From assembly GCA_030630585.1 (NCBI GenBank), contig DAOVMU010000012.1, positions 1 through 14,147 of the forward strand: a DNA stretch of 14,147 bases, in the 5' to 3' direction. The notes under the pieces are model-generated. The model saw only the letters and a list, made by a program, of their open reading frames with translations, had not been told where the DNA came from and ran no database searches. Numbering within the stretch: the stretch's first letter is position 1; each line of letters opens with the position of its first letter. The DNA is from Candidatus Bathyarchaeota archaeon. GTDB taxonomy: Archaea; Thermoproteota; Bathyarchaeia; Bathyarchaeales; Bathycorpusculaceae. Both the position numbers and the translations under genes were made by a program. Of the stretch, positions 6,401 to 13,514 are shown one piece after another.

Positions 6401-9400
6401 ATTGATGAACAAGGGGTGTTGTGAATCTAGTATGTTCAGATTTGAGCCTGCAATGAACGTAATGGTGAAGCTCGTGTCTTCTCTAATGCCGAATATGGAG
6501 GCTAGTTTGTTATTGTTAGGGGTATACTCGTATAAGGTTCCAGCTGTTGCGATGAGTCCATGTCCCTCTAACGTGTATCGCCAAATAGCCGTTATTTCTT
6601 CGTTTGTGTACTCACGACTGACAGCAGCAGAGCATGATATTATCAGTACATCTGCTTTAGATTCCACCAGATCTTGATAAGTTATTCCATACTTGTTAAG
6701 AGATTCAGTGTCAATGTGTATAGGAATTGTCCCATGTTCTTGCCATACGCTATTCAGATCATCCCAGCATGAGAGAATTGGTTCATCTGTTCCAAAGGAA
6801 TCCACAATGACAGCATTTACATGTACATCTACAAGACATGTGTAGTTTTCATATCCATGTTTTGTAGCGTTCAATTGTATGCGTCCATAATCCGTTGGTG
6901 TAATCGTGAACTCGATGTTTCCCATCGAGTTTGTATAACCTGTTTCTGAGACACCACAACGAGAAAGAGTAACATTAACGGAGTTAACATCGACATATTC
7001 ATAAAAGTCTGTCACTTTTATGCTGACTGTTTGTGTTTTCTTTCTAAACGCATCAGGTGTAATCTGAGCTGTCAGTTTTGGTATGCTGTAGACTATTATC
7101 TGAGCTGTAAAGTTTGGGAATCCAGTTTTCTCAGTTGTGATATTAATTATCCCAGCCGACGTCGGAGCAATAAATATGCCACATTTACCATTGCTGTCTG
7201 TTTCATTTTGCACTGAAACTCCGCAGCCGTTTACTGTAACAGTTGCGTTTCTTATGGGTTGCTTTGTATCTGAATCTTTCACATGTATCCATATAGTTTC
7301 AGATGTGTTTACTAGAAGCGCATAATCTGAAAGTTTAACAGACAGTGTTGGGTAAAGAAGGTATTCCATGCTATTCATTATCATTAAGCTCCTTTGCTTC
7401 ATGTTGTTGATACCATCCACGGAAAAAGAGAAGTAAACAACCGAGCCTAATGCAGAATTCCCGGAAAAAGCTGTAATTGAGCAACCTGAATATCCGAGAA
7501 AACCACTTACCATTTCAGATCCATTTGTGGGCAGAACTAAGTCTATGCTAGGGCTTCCTAAGCCTCCGGTAAGCGGTATCTGGGACGGCAAATCTTGAGT
7601 GATTTGATGCGATGTATTGTTAAGATACAAGCCCATGTTCGTTAAATCTTGTATGAAGCTAGCGTGAAGCACTGATTGCATAAACTCTGTGTAATCCCGA
7701 TGTGTAAGAGAATATGCGATATCTCCACCTTCGAACATTAAATCTCCTCCGGAATTATGATATTGAGTAAGTAAGTGTGTGAGGTTTCTATAGGGACTTG
7801 TTAAGCAATGGCCATAGTGATCTCCACAAGTAGCTATTACAGCCGAGTATTGCTGAAGAACGGCCAATGAGGGAACTTCATCGTATATGATACGGTAAAC
7901 AGTCACGTCATATTCATTTGTTAAGGCTTTGTAAAAGCTGTAGTAGCTTGTTGAACTTCCCTTATTCCAATCGTACCATCCGCCTGGGTAAATAGGATAT
8001 TCTCCTGAGTCGTCAGCGATTATAAGAATGTCTCCACGTTTCACTTTGAATGCTGCGGATGTTCCTCCATGCTTTGTATTGTTTGAAAACCAAACATGTA
8101 ATGCTTGAACTCCAAATGTTGTCAGGTTCATTTCTGTTTTGTACTGGCCCGAACTGTTTACTTCCACAATTTTAGAGTTCACTATTACTCCTTCGTTTAT
8201 TATGGAAATGTTTGCTGCTCCAGCAACAGGGTTTCCAACGTCCAAGACTTGTCCTAAAACCCTCATGAGAACTCCATAGATAGGGTTTGAGTCCAGTTTC
8301 ACCGTGATGTTAAGTGTGCCCACAGCAAACGTGGATACGTGGGTGTAATTGAATGGATTTGTTAAGGTCGTTTCGATTGTGTAGTTTCCCGGAATGTTGG
8401 TTGTGGTAAAATCAACTGTGTAGTTTCCTTGATTTCCAAGGTTTCCGGATTTCTCAGCCGTCAGTGTTCCAATGGGGTCTCTAATGACAGCTTTATATTC
8501 ACCTGTTATTGGTGTCCCACTGTGTAACAATGAACATGTTCCATTAAGCACTCCATTCTTCTCTGTCTCTAAGTTTGGGGTAACAGTTGTAGTTACGTTA
8601 TGCTTCCAATAAAGGTTTAGCGAAGGGTCTCCAAAGTAAATTGCTTGATAAATGGTTTCCATGGTGGGCCCGCTAACATGATAAGTAGATACCATTTCAG
8701 CAAGTGCGTCTTGAAGTGCGTGTTTGGGATTTGCTTCTAGTCTTTCTGTTGCACATCTCAAGAAATAACTCCAGAATCGATGGTGCAATCCGTCAAAACA
8801 GTCGTAGCCTGCGAATGCTATTCTTGTTGCCCCTATATAGGCTATTGCTCCTCCACTTGGGTTGAGGAAAAAGGCCTCCGCTATTGTTGTGTATTCTTGG
8901 TAGTCGAATGCTGCTGTTTCGCACGCCATGGCAAAGGCTAGAAAGGTTCTGTTTCCGTTATGTAGATTAAGCACGTCACTGGTTTGCAGCGCTCCAACCC
9001 ATGTGTCATAGGCGCCGTGATCAAAGAAATCAACCAGCCCTACTCCCTGATTCATGGTGGACACGACAGCTGTTGAACTTAAAGAGCCGTCGACATTGTA
9101 CAAGCGCTTTGTGTGGAAGAAGGAGTCCGCTAGAAACTTCTTGTATATTTCCTCCTCTAGAGCCGCTGCGCTGTCCCCAGTGGTAAATGCCTGAGGAGCA
9201 ATCAACAGGAAGTTTTTTATCCATTCTCCAGGCTCTGGATTCTCCTCGATTTTTCTTATCATAGCTAATACTCTTTCAACGTCTTCTGTTGTGTTGACTG
9301 GTATTCTGCCTACTTTTACTTCTGGATACAAGTCTACATCGTCATCTGCTTCACCGAAAATATTGTTTCCGTTTGCATCCCAGTCTCCATCTAAACACTC

Positions 9401-10516
9401 GTAATATAGGTCGGAAGGCTCTGTTCCGTTGTCACATCCAAACCCTACATTTACTGGATCCCAAACTTCTCTGACTGGACACACGTCGCAGTCTCCAACT
9501 AAGAGATAATATTCCGTTCCGTTCGCGGAGTAACTTTCATTTATGAAATTTCTAACTTTTTCAGCGTTATCCCTGCCACCGAAGTCGCTGTAAATCCGTT
9601 CAAGCTTTGCTATTTGAACTGAAAAGCCAAGCTGCTCTTTCCACGCTGCAAATGATTCAACAGCTCCCGAGAATTCAGAAGGAATTACTATGACGTATCC
9701 TGAATTGTCGTCACCAACCGTAGATTTTATCTGAGGTTGACTAATCATAACTGGTTCTGTAAGCTTTACACTGACACGGATGTCAAACACTTTAAGGATG
9801 CTGTCTTTCGGATAGAACTTGAAGGGAAAAACCGTTAAAGCCAAAAATCTGTTTCCTTTAAAACGAACCACCTCATGTTGAACAAATTCTGATGGAAATT
9901 CTCGGTCCGAAAAATAGATCAAAGGATCAGCATAGAAGTTTTTTTCCAAATACAAGTTTGGATTCGACCAGTTGAGATAGTTGAATCCAACGGGTAACGG
10001 CTTAAGTCCGGGAAGAACTTTAACTTCAGAGATTTCTTTTGTCATGTTCTCGTCTGCAGTGACGCTTAAAATTTCAGCATTACCTATAGGAACAAGCATT
10101 TTTTTATAGGGAACCGCGGGCTTTCCATATATATTGAGATTAGCCGTGTTATTACAGATGATAATATCCCAATCTGAGCCAGCAAACTTAACCTTAGCCG
10201 CTTTAAAAGTGCCTATTAGAACATCATACTCAAGAAAACAGTCATGTTTTTCTGCAGACCATTCCAGTCCTACCACATCTTGGGAGCTTGTACCAAATTC
10301 TCTTGTTCCGAGGATTCTATCCTCAAAAATACTGTACGGATAAGCACGTTCCATCATCTCATGTACATTCCGTGAATTTGAAATTTCATCATAAGAACTC
10401 GTCGAGTATGAATTTCTAACCCCAAATTTCGCCGTTATCGGTAGAACGTTGATCGGAGTTGTCAAGATGCATAGGATAAATAGAGAGGCTAAAAGAACTT
10501 TCAAAACTATATCCAT
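3485..10516 (-). CDS. Giant surface-anchored gingipain-like cysteine protease (family C25), multidomain
   Basis: About 2,343 residues, starting at ATG 10516 behind a GGAGAG site (10530-10525). Numbering from this Met: signal peptide (about 1-27); C25 propeptide-like region (about 65-240); peptidase C25 domain (about 275-640) with an acidic DANGNNIFGEADDD loop that probably binds calcium, catalytic His500 in FFDHGAYDTW and Cys532 in AMACETAAFD. The spacing of 32 fits gingipains (33). Next come Ig-like linkers, a Rossmann/class I amidotransferase-like domain (828-1050), an Ig pair, a second such domain resembling ThuA/DUF4350 (1235-1446), two CARDB-like domains (about 1450-1550 and 1740-1845) around an unrecognised beta-rich section, five Ig-like repeats of about 90 residues (1845-2292), one transmembrane helix (2309-2334) and a KKRKSSK tail that should face the cytoplasm. 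Many N-glycosylation sites fit an outside location. Role: probably extracellular protein breakdown or processing of surface proteins; the substrate is unknown. Confidence 0.95.
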   Translation of the reverse strand: MDIVLKVLLASLFILCILTTPINVLPITAKFGVRNSYSTSSYDEISNSRNVHEMMERAYPYSIFEDRILGTREFGTSSQDVVGLEWSAEKHDCFLEYDVLIGTFKAAKVKFAGSDWDIIICNNTANLNIYGKPAVPYKKMLVPIGNAEILSVTADENMTKEISEVKVLPGLKPLPVGFNYLNWSNPNLYLEKNFYADPLIYFSDREFPSEFVQHEVVRFKGNRFLALTVFPFKFYPKDSILKVFDIRVSVKLTEPVMISQPQIKSTVGDDNSGYVIVIPSEFSGAVESFAAWKEQLGFSVQIAKLERIYSDFGGRDNAEKVRNFINESYSANGTEYYLLVGDCDVCPVREVWDPVNVGFGCDNGTEPSDLYYECLDGDWDANGNNIFGEADDDVDLYPEVKVGRIPVNTTEDVERVLAMIRKIEENPEPGEWIKNFLLIAPQAFTTGDSAAALEEEIYKKFLADSFFHTKRLYNVDGSLSSTAVVSTMNQGVGLVDFFDHGAYDTWVGALQTSDVLNLHNGNRTFLAFAMACETAAFDYQEYTTIAEAFFLNPSGGAIAYIGATRIAFAGYDCFDGLHHRFWSYFLRCATERLEANPKHALQDALAEMVSTYHVSGPTMETIYQAIYFGDPSLNLYWKHNVTTTVTPNLETEKNGVLNGTCSLLHSGTPITGEYKAVIRDPIGTLTAEKSGNLGNQGNYTVDFTTTNIPGNYTIETTLTNPFNYTHVSTFAVGTLNITVKLDSNPIYGVLMRVLGQVLDVGNPVAGAANISIINEGVIVNSKIVEVNSSGQYKTEMNLTTFGVQALHVWFSNNTKHGGTSAAFKVKRGDILIIADDSGEYPIYPGGWYDWNKGSSTSYYSFYKALTNEYDVTVYRIIYDEVPSLAVLQQYSAVIATCGDHYGHCLTSPYRNLTHLLTQYHNSGGDLMFEGGDIAYSLTHRDYTEFMQSVLHASFIQDLTNMGLYLNNTSHQITQDLPSQIPLTGGLGSPSIDLVLPTNGSEMVSGFLGYSGCSITAFSGNSALGSVVYFSFSVDGINNMKQRSLMIMNSMEYLLYPTLSVKLSDYALLVNTSETIWIHVKDSDTKQPIRNATVTVNGCGVSVQNETDSNGKCGIFIAPTSAGIINITTEKTGFPNFTAQIIVYSIPKLTAQITPDAFRKKTQTVSIKVTDFYEYVDVNSVNVTLSRCGVSETGYTNSMGNIEFTITPTDYGRIQLNATKHGYENYTCLVDVHVNAVIVDSFGTDEPILSCWDDLNSVWQEHGTIPIHIDTESLNKYGITYQDLVESKADVLIISCSAAVSREYTNEEITAIWRYTLEGHGLIATAGTLYEYTPNNNKLASIFGIREDTSFTITFIAGSNLNILDSQHPLFINISSPYSVATGMAACPSDYSWDPDDLLGGTYVAMSDADEGAIIVHNRAVFVSHWVGYMSNNHDFQLMYNAIVWSKYEAPEHDLKVALDVPSYLEPNYTGSVRARINNVGLNNETGITLMFLVDDTIIHSEVISELTTGCSFETSYLWTPIAESVYNVTVYVPPLLGEENILNNQATRFIEVRYPLIHPVEGQWAKYHTTYYDENGEIVGEAKIQVTYDHYVSSHLVYVIMEIEETRIVDSVNITKRVSFWLVVNIFNRIVEEGSGIGLWYPYWIETNITLGSEVNIEYYTATVVDDQVIRVKMRPIDCWVLVPEWASEYNVTYALWYDKTSGLWIGMESEMRFYHIFQIFETNPALAITVLVETNIPIGYQHELEVSLETPASLSLDESALVNMTVYNFGLVKETDVKFEILINGKIVCSGTIPQLENGSSSTISYLWTPMKRGTYNVTAYVYAVSGENLTTNNVENKTVVITGDDIPPTVSILSPVDGYITNMTDIWLSWEGVDYESGISCYSIYLNGGFVWNVSGGATSWWLPNLLSGSNNVTIVAYDKAGNYASDQITVIVDLTQPIAEIIAPENESYLRSAVFILVNGYDTNFDYMKLYINEIHAATFNDSGTKVYTWDTCLTETEDGTYTIKLVVYDKAGNNAEAYVTVVVDNTSPDISWISPSNGSYISEIANLTFTYYDSNLHEVILLLDGRTLAKVTGETFYLWNTTEIADGERILTLLILDEAGNIKTTLPTMVIIDNTAPEAEILAPNKGQITGGLCDISFRYHDANLKNATIKIAAAVHNVTGATEFALDTTGLLDGNCTITLTVIDKAGNIIDKAVTITVDNTNPAVNIINYSELNGTELTEMVTLELNASDKNLDNVLLYIDAEAFNVTGLYSYKWNTTEVSDGTHTIRLVAYDKAGNMAEPSQLSVRTVNAQKASKENYVAGRDFGLTIGAILGLAIGSVIASAVFFAFRKKRKSSKI
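3487..3512 (+). terminator. Possible T-rich terminator of the HAD gene
   Basis: Just after the HAD stop codon the plus strand reads TTTTTGAAGATTTACGTTTTTT, with T5 and T6 tracts. Archaeal RNA polymerase can stop on such tracts. On the other strand the same bases code the lysine-rich tail of the protease, so the T-richness may simply reflect that tail. Confidence 0.35.
3640..4977 (-). repeat. Five tandem Ig-like repeats inside the protease gene
   Basis: Repeat units begin near 4977, 4713, 4437, 4170 and 3908 on the minus strand, 262-276 bases apart (about 90 residues). Each opens with a DNTxP-type motif followed by a segment like ISPSNGSY and ends with YDKAGN or a variant, then a VTVxVD strand. 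The YDKAGN codons are well conserved at DNA level: 3671-3689 and 4466-4484 share 19 identical bases. These are stalk-like domains that probably hold the protease away from the membrane. Confidence 0.85.
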
Positions 10517-10573
10517 CTGTAGTTCTCTCCTTTCATCAACTAACACCACTACCATTTAACTATCTTATACTCT

Positions 10574-10590
10574 TTATTAAATCTAAAACG
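10574..10590 (-). promoter_or_regulatory. Possible promoter of the C25 protease gene
   Basis: The minus strand reads GATTTAATAA with an upstream GTTTTA, a box-A-like sequence about 60-70 bases upstream of ATG 10516. It lies within the 93 bases separating this gene from the DUF35 gene and just downstream of a T7 tract, so the protease probably has its own transcript. Confidence 0.4.
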
Positions 10591-10591
10591 T

Positions 10592-10598
10592 AAAAAAA
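10592..10598 (-). terminator. T7 tract ending the thiolase-DUF35 transcript
   Basis: On the minus strand CC then T7 lies about 12 bases after the DUF35 stop codon. A bare T tract of this kind is a typical archaeal termination signal. No stem is evident. Confidence 0.45.
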
Positions 10599-10609
10599 GG
10601 AGTTGAAAA

Positions 10610-11017
10610 TTATTTTGAAGTTGGTTTGAAGTAGTATCTGGGCCATTGGGGCCATTGTGATTGCACAATTGATTTGTCAAATTCTATTGTTAATTCTATT
10701 CCTACTTTGATTTTTTCATGTTCTACGCCTCTTATCATGCCTGGGATTCTTAAGCCGTTTTCAAGTTGAATTATGCCTACGGCATACGGTGCCATTTGCT
10801 GGAATTGTACGGGTGCAACATGAATAATCGAGTATGTCAATAGTTTTCCTGTTTGTGGCATTTCAGTCCATTTGAACTCTTTTGAAAAGCATTTGTCACA
10901 TAAAGGCCTCGGTGGAAGATGTATTGCTCCGCATTTTTCGCATTGTCCACCCATGAGTTTACCTTGGTTAATGTATTTGTAGAATTGTTCTATCGTGAAC
11001 GGTGGCTGCTCACTCAT
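10610..11017 (-). CDS. DUF35 zinc-ribbon/OB-fold protein, thiolase partner
   Basis: A 135-residue protein with an N-terminal helix (PPFTIEQFYKYINQGK), a rubredoxin-like zinc ribbon with Cys26, Cys29, Cys40 and Cys43 (CEKC and CDKC), and a C-terminal OB-fold (about residues 50-130) with the family pattern LLTYSIIHVAP and YAVGIIQLENGLRIPGMI. In archaea such DUF35 proteins bridge acetoacetyl-CoA thiolase and HMG-CoA synthase and help form the shared CoA site; in bacteria DUF35 proteins pair with benzoylsuccinyl-CoA thiolase and steroid-degrading aldolases. ATG 11017 is the start: a GGAGGG site lies within the last codons of the thiolase gene, and the thiolase stop (TGA, 11021-11019) is separated from it by one base, indicating translational coupling and a 1:1 complex. 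A longer upstream reading would overlap the thiolase by 50 bases and has no ribosome site. Confidence 0.93.
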   Translation of the reverse strand: MSEQPPFTIEQFYKYINQGKLMGGQCEKCGAIHLPPRPLCDKCFSKEFKWTEMPQTGKLLTYSIIHVAPVQFQQMAPYAVGIIQLENGLRIPGMIRGVEHEKIKVGIELTIEFDKSIVQSQWPQWPRYYFKPTSK

Positions 11018-11018
11018 T

Positions 11019-12191
11019 TCATTCCCTCCTGAAAATGTGAACTGCAGCTGTTGCACCAGAACCGCCAACGTTATGAGCTAAACCTGTTTTCACATCTTTC
11101 ACTTGTCTTTTCTCCGCTTGCTCAGTTAGCTGCAAATATATTTCGTAAGCCTGTGCCGTTCCTGTTGCGCCTACTGGATGCCCTTTAGATTTTAATCCAC
11201 CGCTTGTGTTTACAGGAAGCTTCCTGTCAATTCTTGTTTCGCCACTTTCCACGAGTTTTCCACCTTTGCCCGGATTACAGAAGCCCAAGTCTTCGTAAGC
11301 TATTATTTCGGCTATTGTGAAGCAGTCGTGAACTTCTGCAACGTCGATGTCTTCAGGCCCTATTCCAGCCATTTCGTAGGCTTGCTTTGCTGCAATCTTT
11401 GCTGCAATGAGGGATGTAAGGCTTTCACGTTCATACATGCCTATGCTATCGCCTGCTTGTCCGCTTCCAATTATTTGAATTGGGGTGTCAGTGTATTTCT
11501 TGGCTACCTCTGGTTTTGTTATGATTAGACAGCTTGCTCCGTCAGTGATTAGTGAACAGTCGTAAAGCTTTAGAGGCCAAGCGATAACTCTTGACGATAG
11601 AACTTTTTGGAGCGTTACTTCTCTTTGCATTTGTGCTTTAGGGTTTAAGAATCCGTTGTGGTGGTTTTTCACGGCAACCATGGCTAGTTGTTCCTCGGTT
11701 GTTCCATACTTATGCATGTGGGCAGTAGCCATTAAGGCGTACAATCCTGGAAAGGTTATACCATGCCATTGTTCAAAAGGGAAGTCTGAAGCCATGGCTA
11801 AAAACTCAGTTACTTCCGACGTTGTTCTATGAGTCATCTTCTCTACACCGCCAACTATGACAACGTCATATAAGCCGGAAAGGACAGCGAATATTCCAGA
11901 TCTTAGGGCGGCGGCAGAAGAGGCGCAGGCTGTTTCAGTTCTTATGGCGGGTATATGTGGCAAGCCAGCCCAGTCGGCTACTGTTGCGCCTGTATGTCCT
12001 TGATGCTCGTAGGATTCTCCCATATGCCCTACAAACAAGGCTTGTATATCTTTTTTGGGGTCCAGATCTGGGCAGCGATTAAAGGCTTCTTTTGCTGCTT
12101 GTGCAAAAATTTCTCTAGCGTACAAACCTTCTAGTTTTCCGAATTTTGATAAGCCAGCTGACACTATTGAGACAAGAGGTTTTCCTTTCAA
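11019..12191 (-). CDS. Thiolase (acetyl-CoA acetyltransferase, archaeal SCP-x type), catalytically intact
   Basis: A 390-residue thiolase with the catalytic residues in place: nucleophile Cys89 in ETACASSAAAL, His288 and Cys290 in EVHDCF, and His338 in SKGHPVGATG. The C-terminal motif is AHNVGGSGATA, as in archaeal thiolases, instead of the CxGGG loop of classical ones. The family joins two acetyl-CoA into acetoacetyl-CoA or cleaves 3-ketoacyl-CoA; with DUF35 next to it, the first step of the mevalonate pathway is a reasonable guess, though HMG-CoA synthase is not in the window and beta-oxidation-type substrates are possible. The start is TTG at 12191, nine bases after AAGGAG (12206-12201); this gives the usual length and begins MKGKPLVSIVSAGLSKFGK. 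An open frame reaches 12266 but lacks a ribosome site and adds an unusual 25 residues. Confidence 0.93.
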   Translation of the reverse strand: MKGKPLVSIVSAGLSKFGKLEGLYAREIFAQAAKEAFNRCPDLDPKKDIQALFVGHMGESYEHQGHTGATVADWAGLPHIPAIRTETACASSAAALRSGIFAVLSGLYDVVIVGGVEKMTHRTTSEVTEFLAMASDFPFEQWHGITFPGLYALMATAHMHKYGTTEEQLAMVAVKNHHNGFLNPKAQMQREVTLQKVLSSRVIAWPLKLYDCSLITDGASCLIITKPEVAKKYTDTPIQIIGSGQAGDSIGMYERESLTSLIAAKIAAKQAYEMAGIGPEDIDVAEVHDCFTIAEIIAYEDLGFCNPGKGGKLVESGETRIDRKLPVNTSGGLKSKGHPVGATGTAQAYEIYLQLTEQAEKRQVKDVKTGLAHNVGGSGATAAVHIFRRE

Positions 12192-12200
12192 CCTAGATTT

Positions 12201-12206
12201 CTCCTT
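12201..12206 (-). promoter_or_regulatory. Ribosome binding site deciding the thiolase TTG start
   Basis: AAGGAG on the minus strand, nine bases upstream of TTG 12191. It decides against the longer open frame starting at 12266. Confidence 0.7.
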
Positions 12207-12242
12207 CAAATATGACTGGGATGGAAAATCAAATAAGCTTGA

Positions 12243-12256
12243 GGAATATTTAAGTT
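12243..12256 (-). promoter_or_regulatory. Box-A promoter of the thiolase-DUF35 operon
   Basis: The minus strand reads AACTTAAATATTCC, a good archaeal TATA box about 52-65 bases upstream of the TTG start. It predicts a transcription start near 12220 and a leader of about 30 bases carrying the AAGGAG site. Its position also argues that the open frame up to 12266 is not translated from there. Confidence 0.55.
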
Positions 12257-12290
12257 TCTTCAACAAAAGCTGGCATTTTCCACGAAAGTT

Positions 12291-12314
12291 TTATGTAAAC
12301 ATGCTTTTACATAA
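12291..12314. promoter_or_regulatory. 9-bp inverted repeat, candidate operator between divergent thiolase groups
   Basis: TTATGTAAA (12291-12299) and TTTACATAA (12306-12314) are perfect reverse complements separated by CATGCT. The element lies 33-56 bases upstream of the plus-strand ATG (12347), where the promoter of that gene should be (TATGTAAA or TTTTACATAAT could serve as its TATA box), and 35-71 bases upstream of the minus-strand box A. A dimeric regulator bound here could control both directions. The regulator is not identifiable. Confidence 0.5.
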
Positions 12315-12346
12315 TAGGTTTCTAAATATAAGAAGGGAAAGGAAAG

Positions 12347-13501
12347 ATGAGTGAAGTTGCAATTGTTGGTGTTGGATGTGTTGGCTTTCAACCAATACTG
12401 CCGGAACTATCGTATAAGGAGTTGATGTATGAAGCAGCTGTAAAAGCCTATGAGGATGCTGGAATTGATCCACGTAAAGACATCGATGTCTTTGTGACTT
12501 GTGCTGAGGATTACCTGGAAGGTTTCAGTATCTTCGACGAATTCGTTCCAGACCAATTAGGTGCAGTGCTACGCCATCTCTTCACGGTTTCAGGCGACGG
12601 ATTACTTGGGTTAGCAAATGCTTACATGCTGATAAAAACTGGACATTTTGACACAGTGGTTCTTGAAGCTCACAGCAAGGCTTCAGATTTACTCACATTA
12701 ATGGACGTTATTTCCTTCGCCTTAGACCCTATACTCAACAGGCCATTAGGGGGTCATCCATACTATGTTGCTGGAATGGAGATGAACCGCTATTTGCATG
12801 ACAGTTGCACAACTGTGGAGCAGTGCGCTGAAGTTGTGGTTAAAAACAAGAGAAATGCTTGTGGGAATCCTTACGCAGCGTATGGCGCCAACATAACGTT
12901 AGACCAGGTTTTATGCTCTGACATGTGCTTTTATCCCTTAAAAAAGCTGGAGATAAGTACACCTGCAGATGGTTGCATAGTTATGGTGTTGGCTTCTGAG
13001 AAGATTGCTGGAAAACTCACGGACAAGCCTGTTTGGGTTAGGGGTGTTGGATGGTGCACTGAAACCCCAAATCTAGAAACACGCGACTGGTCTAAAGCGG
13101 TAGACACGCGGTTAGCTGCTGAAATGGCGTACAAAACAGCTAAAATCCACAATCCACGGAAGGAGATAGACTTCGCAGAGGTCAACGACCTCTTTGCCTA
13201 CAAGGAGCTTCAACACCTTGAAGCCTTAAAACTATGCGAGTACGGTGAAGCTGGAAGATTAACAGAGGAAGGAATCACAGAAAGGAACGGTGAATTACCA
13301 GTAAACCCCTCCGGAGGCTTACTTGGAATGGGATACGGGCTTGAGGCCTCTGGTACGCAAAAACTTCTGGAAGTAGTTTTGCAGTTGAAAGGCGAAGCAG
13401 GCCGGAGACAAATATCCGATGTGAAAGTGGGATTAGCTCATGCTTGGCGTGGAATACCAACAACTACTGGAATTGTGGCAGTTTTGAGCAATATTAAGTG
13501 A
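12347..13501 (+). CDS. Thiolase-fold protein lacking catalytic residues
   Basis: A 384-residue thiolase-superfamily protein by overall sequence: N-terminal EVAIVGVGCVGF, GHFDTVVLEAHSK (99-111), DVKVGLAHAWRG near the end, and the family order of motifs throughout. Yet the catalytic positions are changed. By ungapped alignment to the neighbouring intact thiolase through GxxD (Asp102), the nucleophilic Cys is Ser82 (TVSGDGLLGL); the HDCF motif is NDLF (Asn280, Leu282); and GHPVG is GYGLE (Tyr330). So it is probably not a classical Claisen enzyme. Possible roles are a structural half of a heteromer with the next gene, or a retro-aldolase such as the Cys-less thiolase-like Ltp2 proteins that work with a DUF35 partner. 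ATG 12347 follows AAGGG (12333-12337). It is divergent from the intact thiolase and 13 bases ahead of the next gene. Confidence 0.9.
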   Translation: MSEVAIVGVGCVGFQPILPELSYKELMYEAAVKAYEDAGIDPRKDIDVFVTCAEDYLEGFSIFDEFVPDQLGAVLRHLFTVSGDGLLGLANAYMLIKTGHFDTVVLEAHSKASDLLTLMDVISFALDPILNRPLGGHPYYVAGMEMNRYLHDSCTTVEQCAEVVVKNKRNACGNPYAAYGANITLDQVLCSDMCFYPLKKLEISTPADGCIVMVLASEKIAGKLTDKPVWVRGVGWCTETPNLETRDWSKAVDTRLAAEMAYKTAKIHNPRKEIDFAEVNDLFAYKELQHLEALKLCEYGEAGRLTEEGITERNGELPVNPSGGLLGMGYGLEASGTQKLLEVVLQLKGEAGRRQISDVKVGLAHAWRGIPTTTGIVAVLSNIK

Positions 13502-13514
13502 GGTGAAATGTGAT

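Noticed and set aside
9001..9224. Overlapping frames on both strands within the protease gene
   Set aside because: They are shadows of the catalytic domain of the C25 gene, including the catalytic histidine region.
10517..10555. Thirteen extra N-terminal codons for the C25 protease (start at 10555)
   Set aside because: The inner ATG at 10516 has a GGAGAG site at the right distance and begins directly with a signal peptide; the extension would put charged residues before it and has no ribosome site.
11018..11068. Longer DUF35 start overlapping the thiolase
   Set aside because: The ATG at 11017 has a clear GGAGGG site and matches the family's length; the overlap segment is thiolase coding sequence.
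12192..12266. Longer thiolase start at TTG 12266
   Set aside because: No ribosome site, the extra residues are not seen in thiolases, and the box-A promoter lies inside this stretch.
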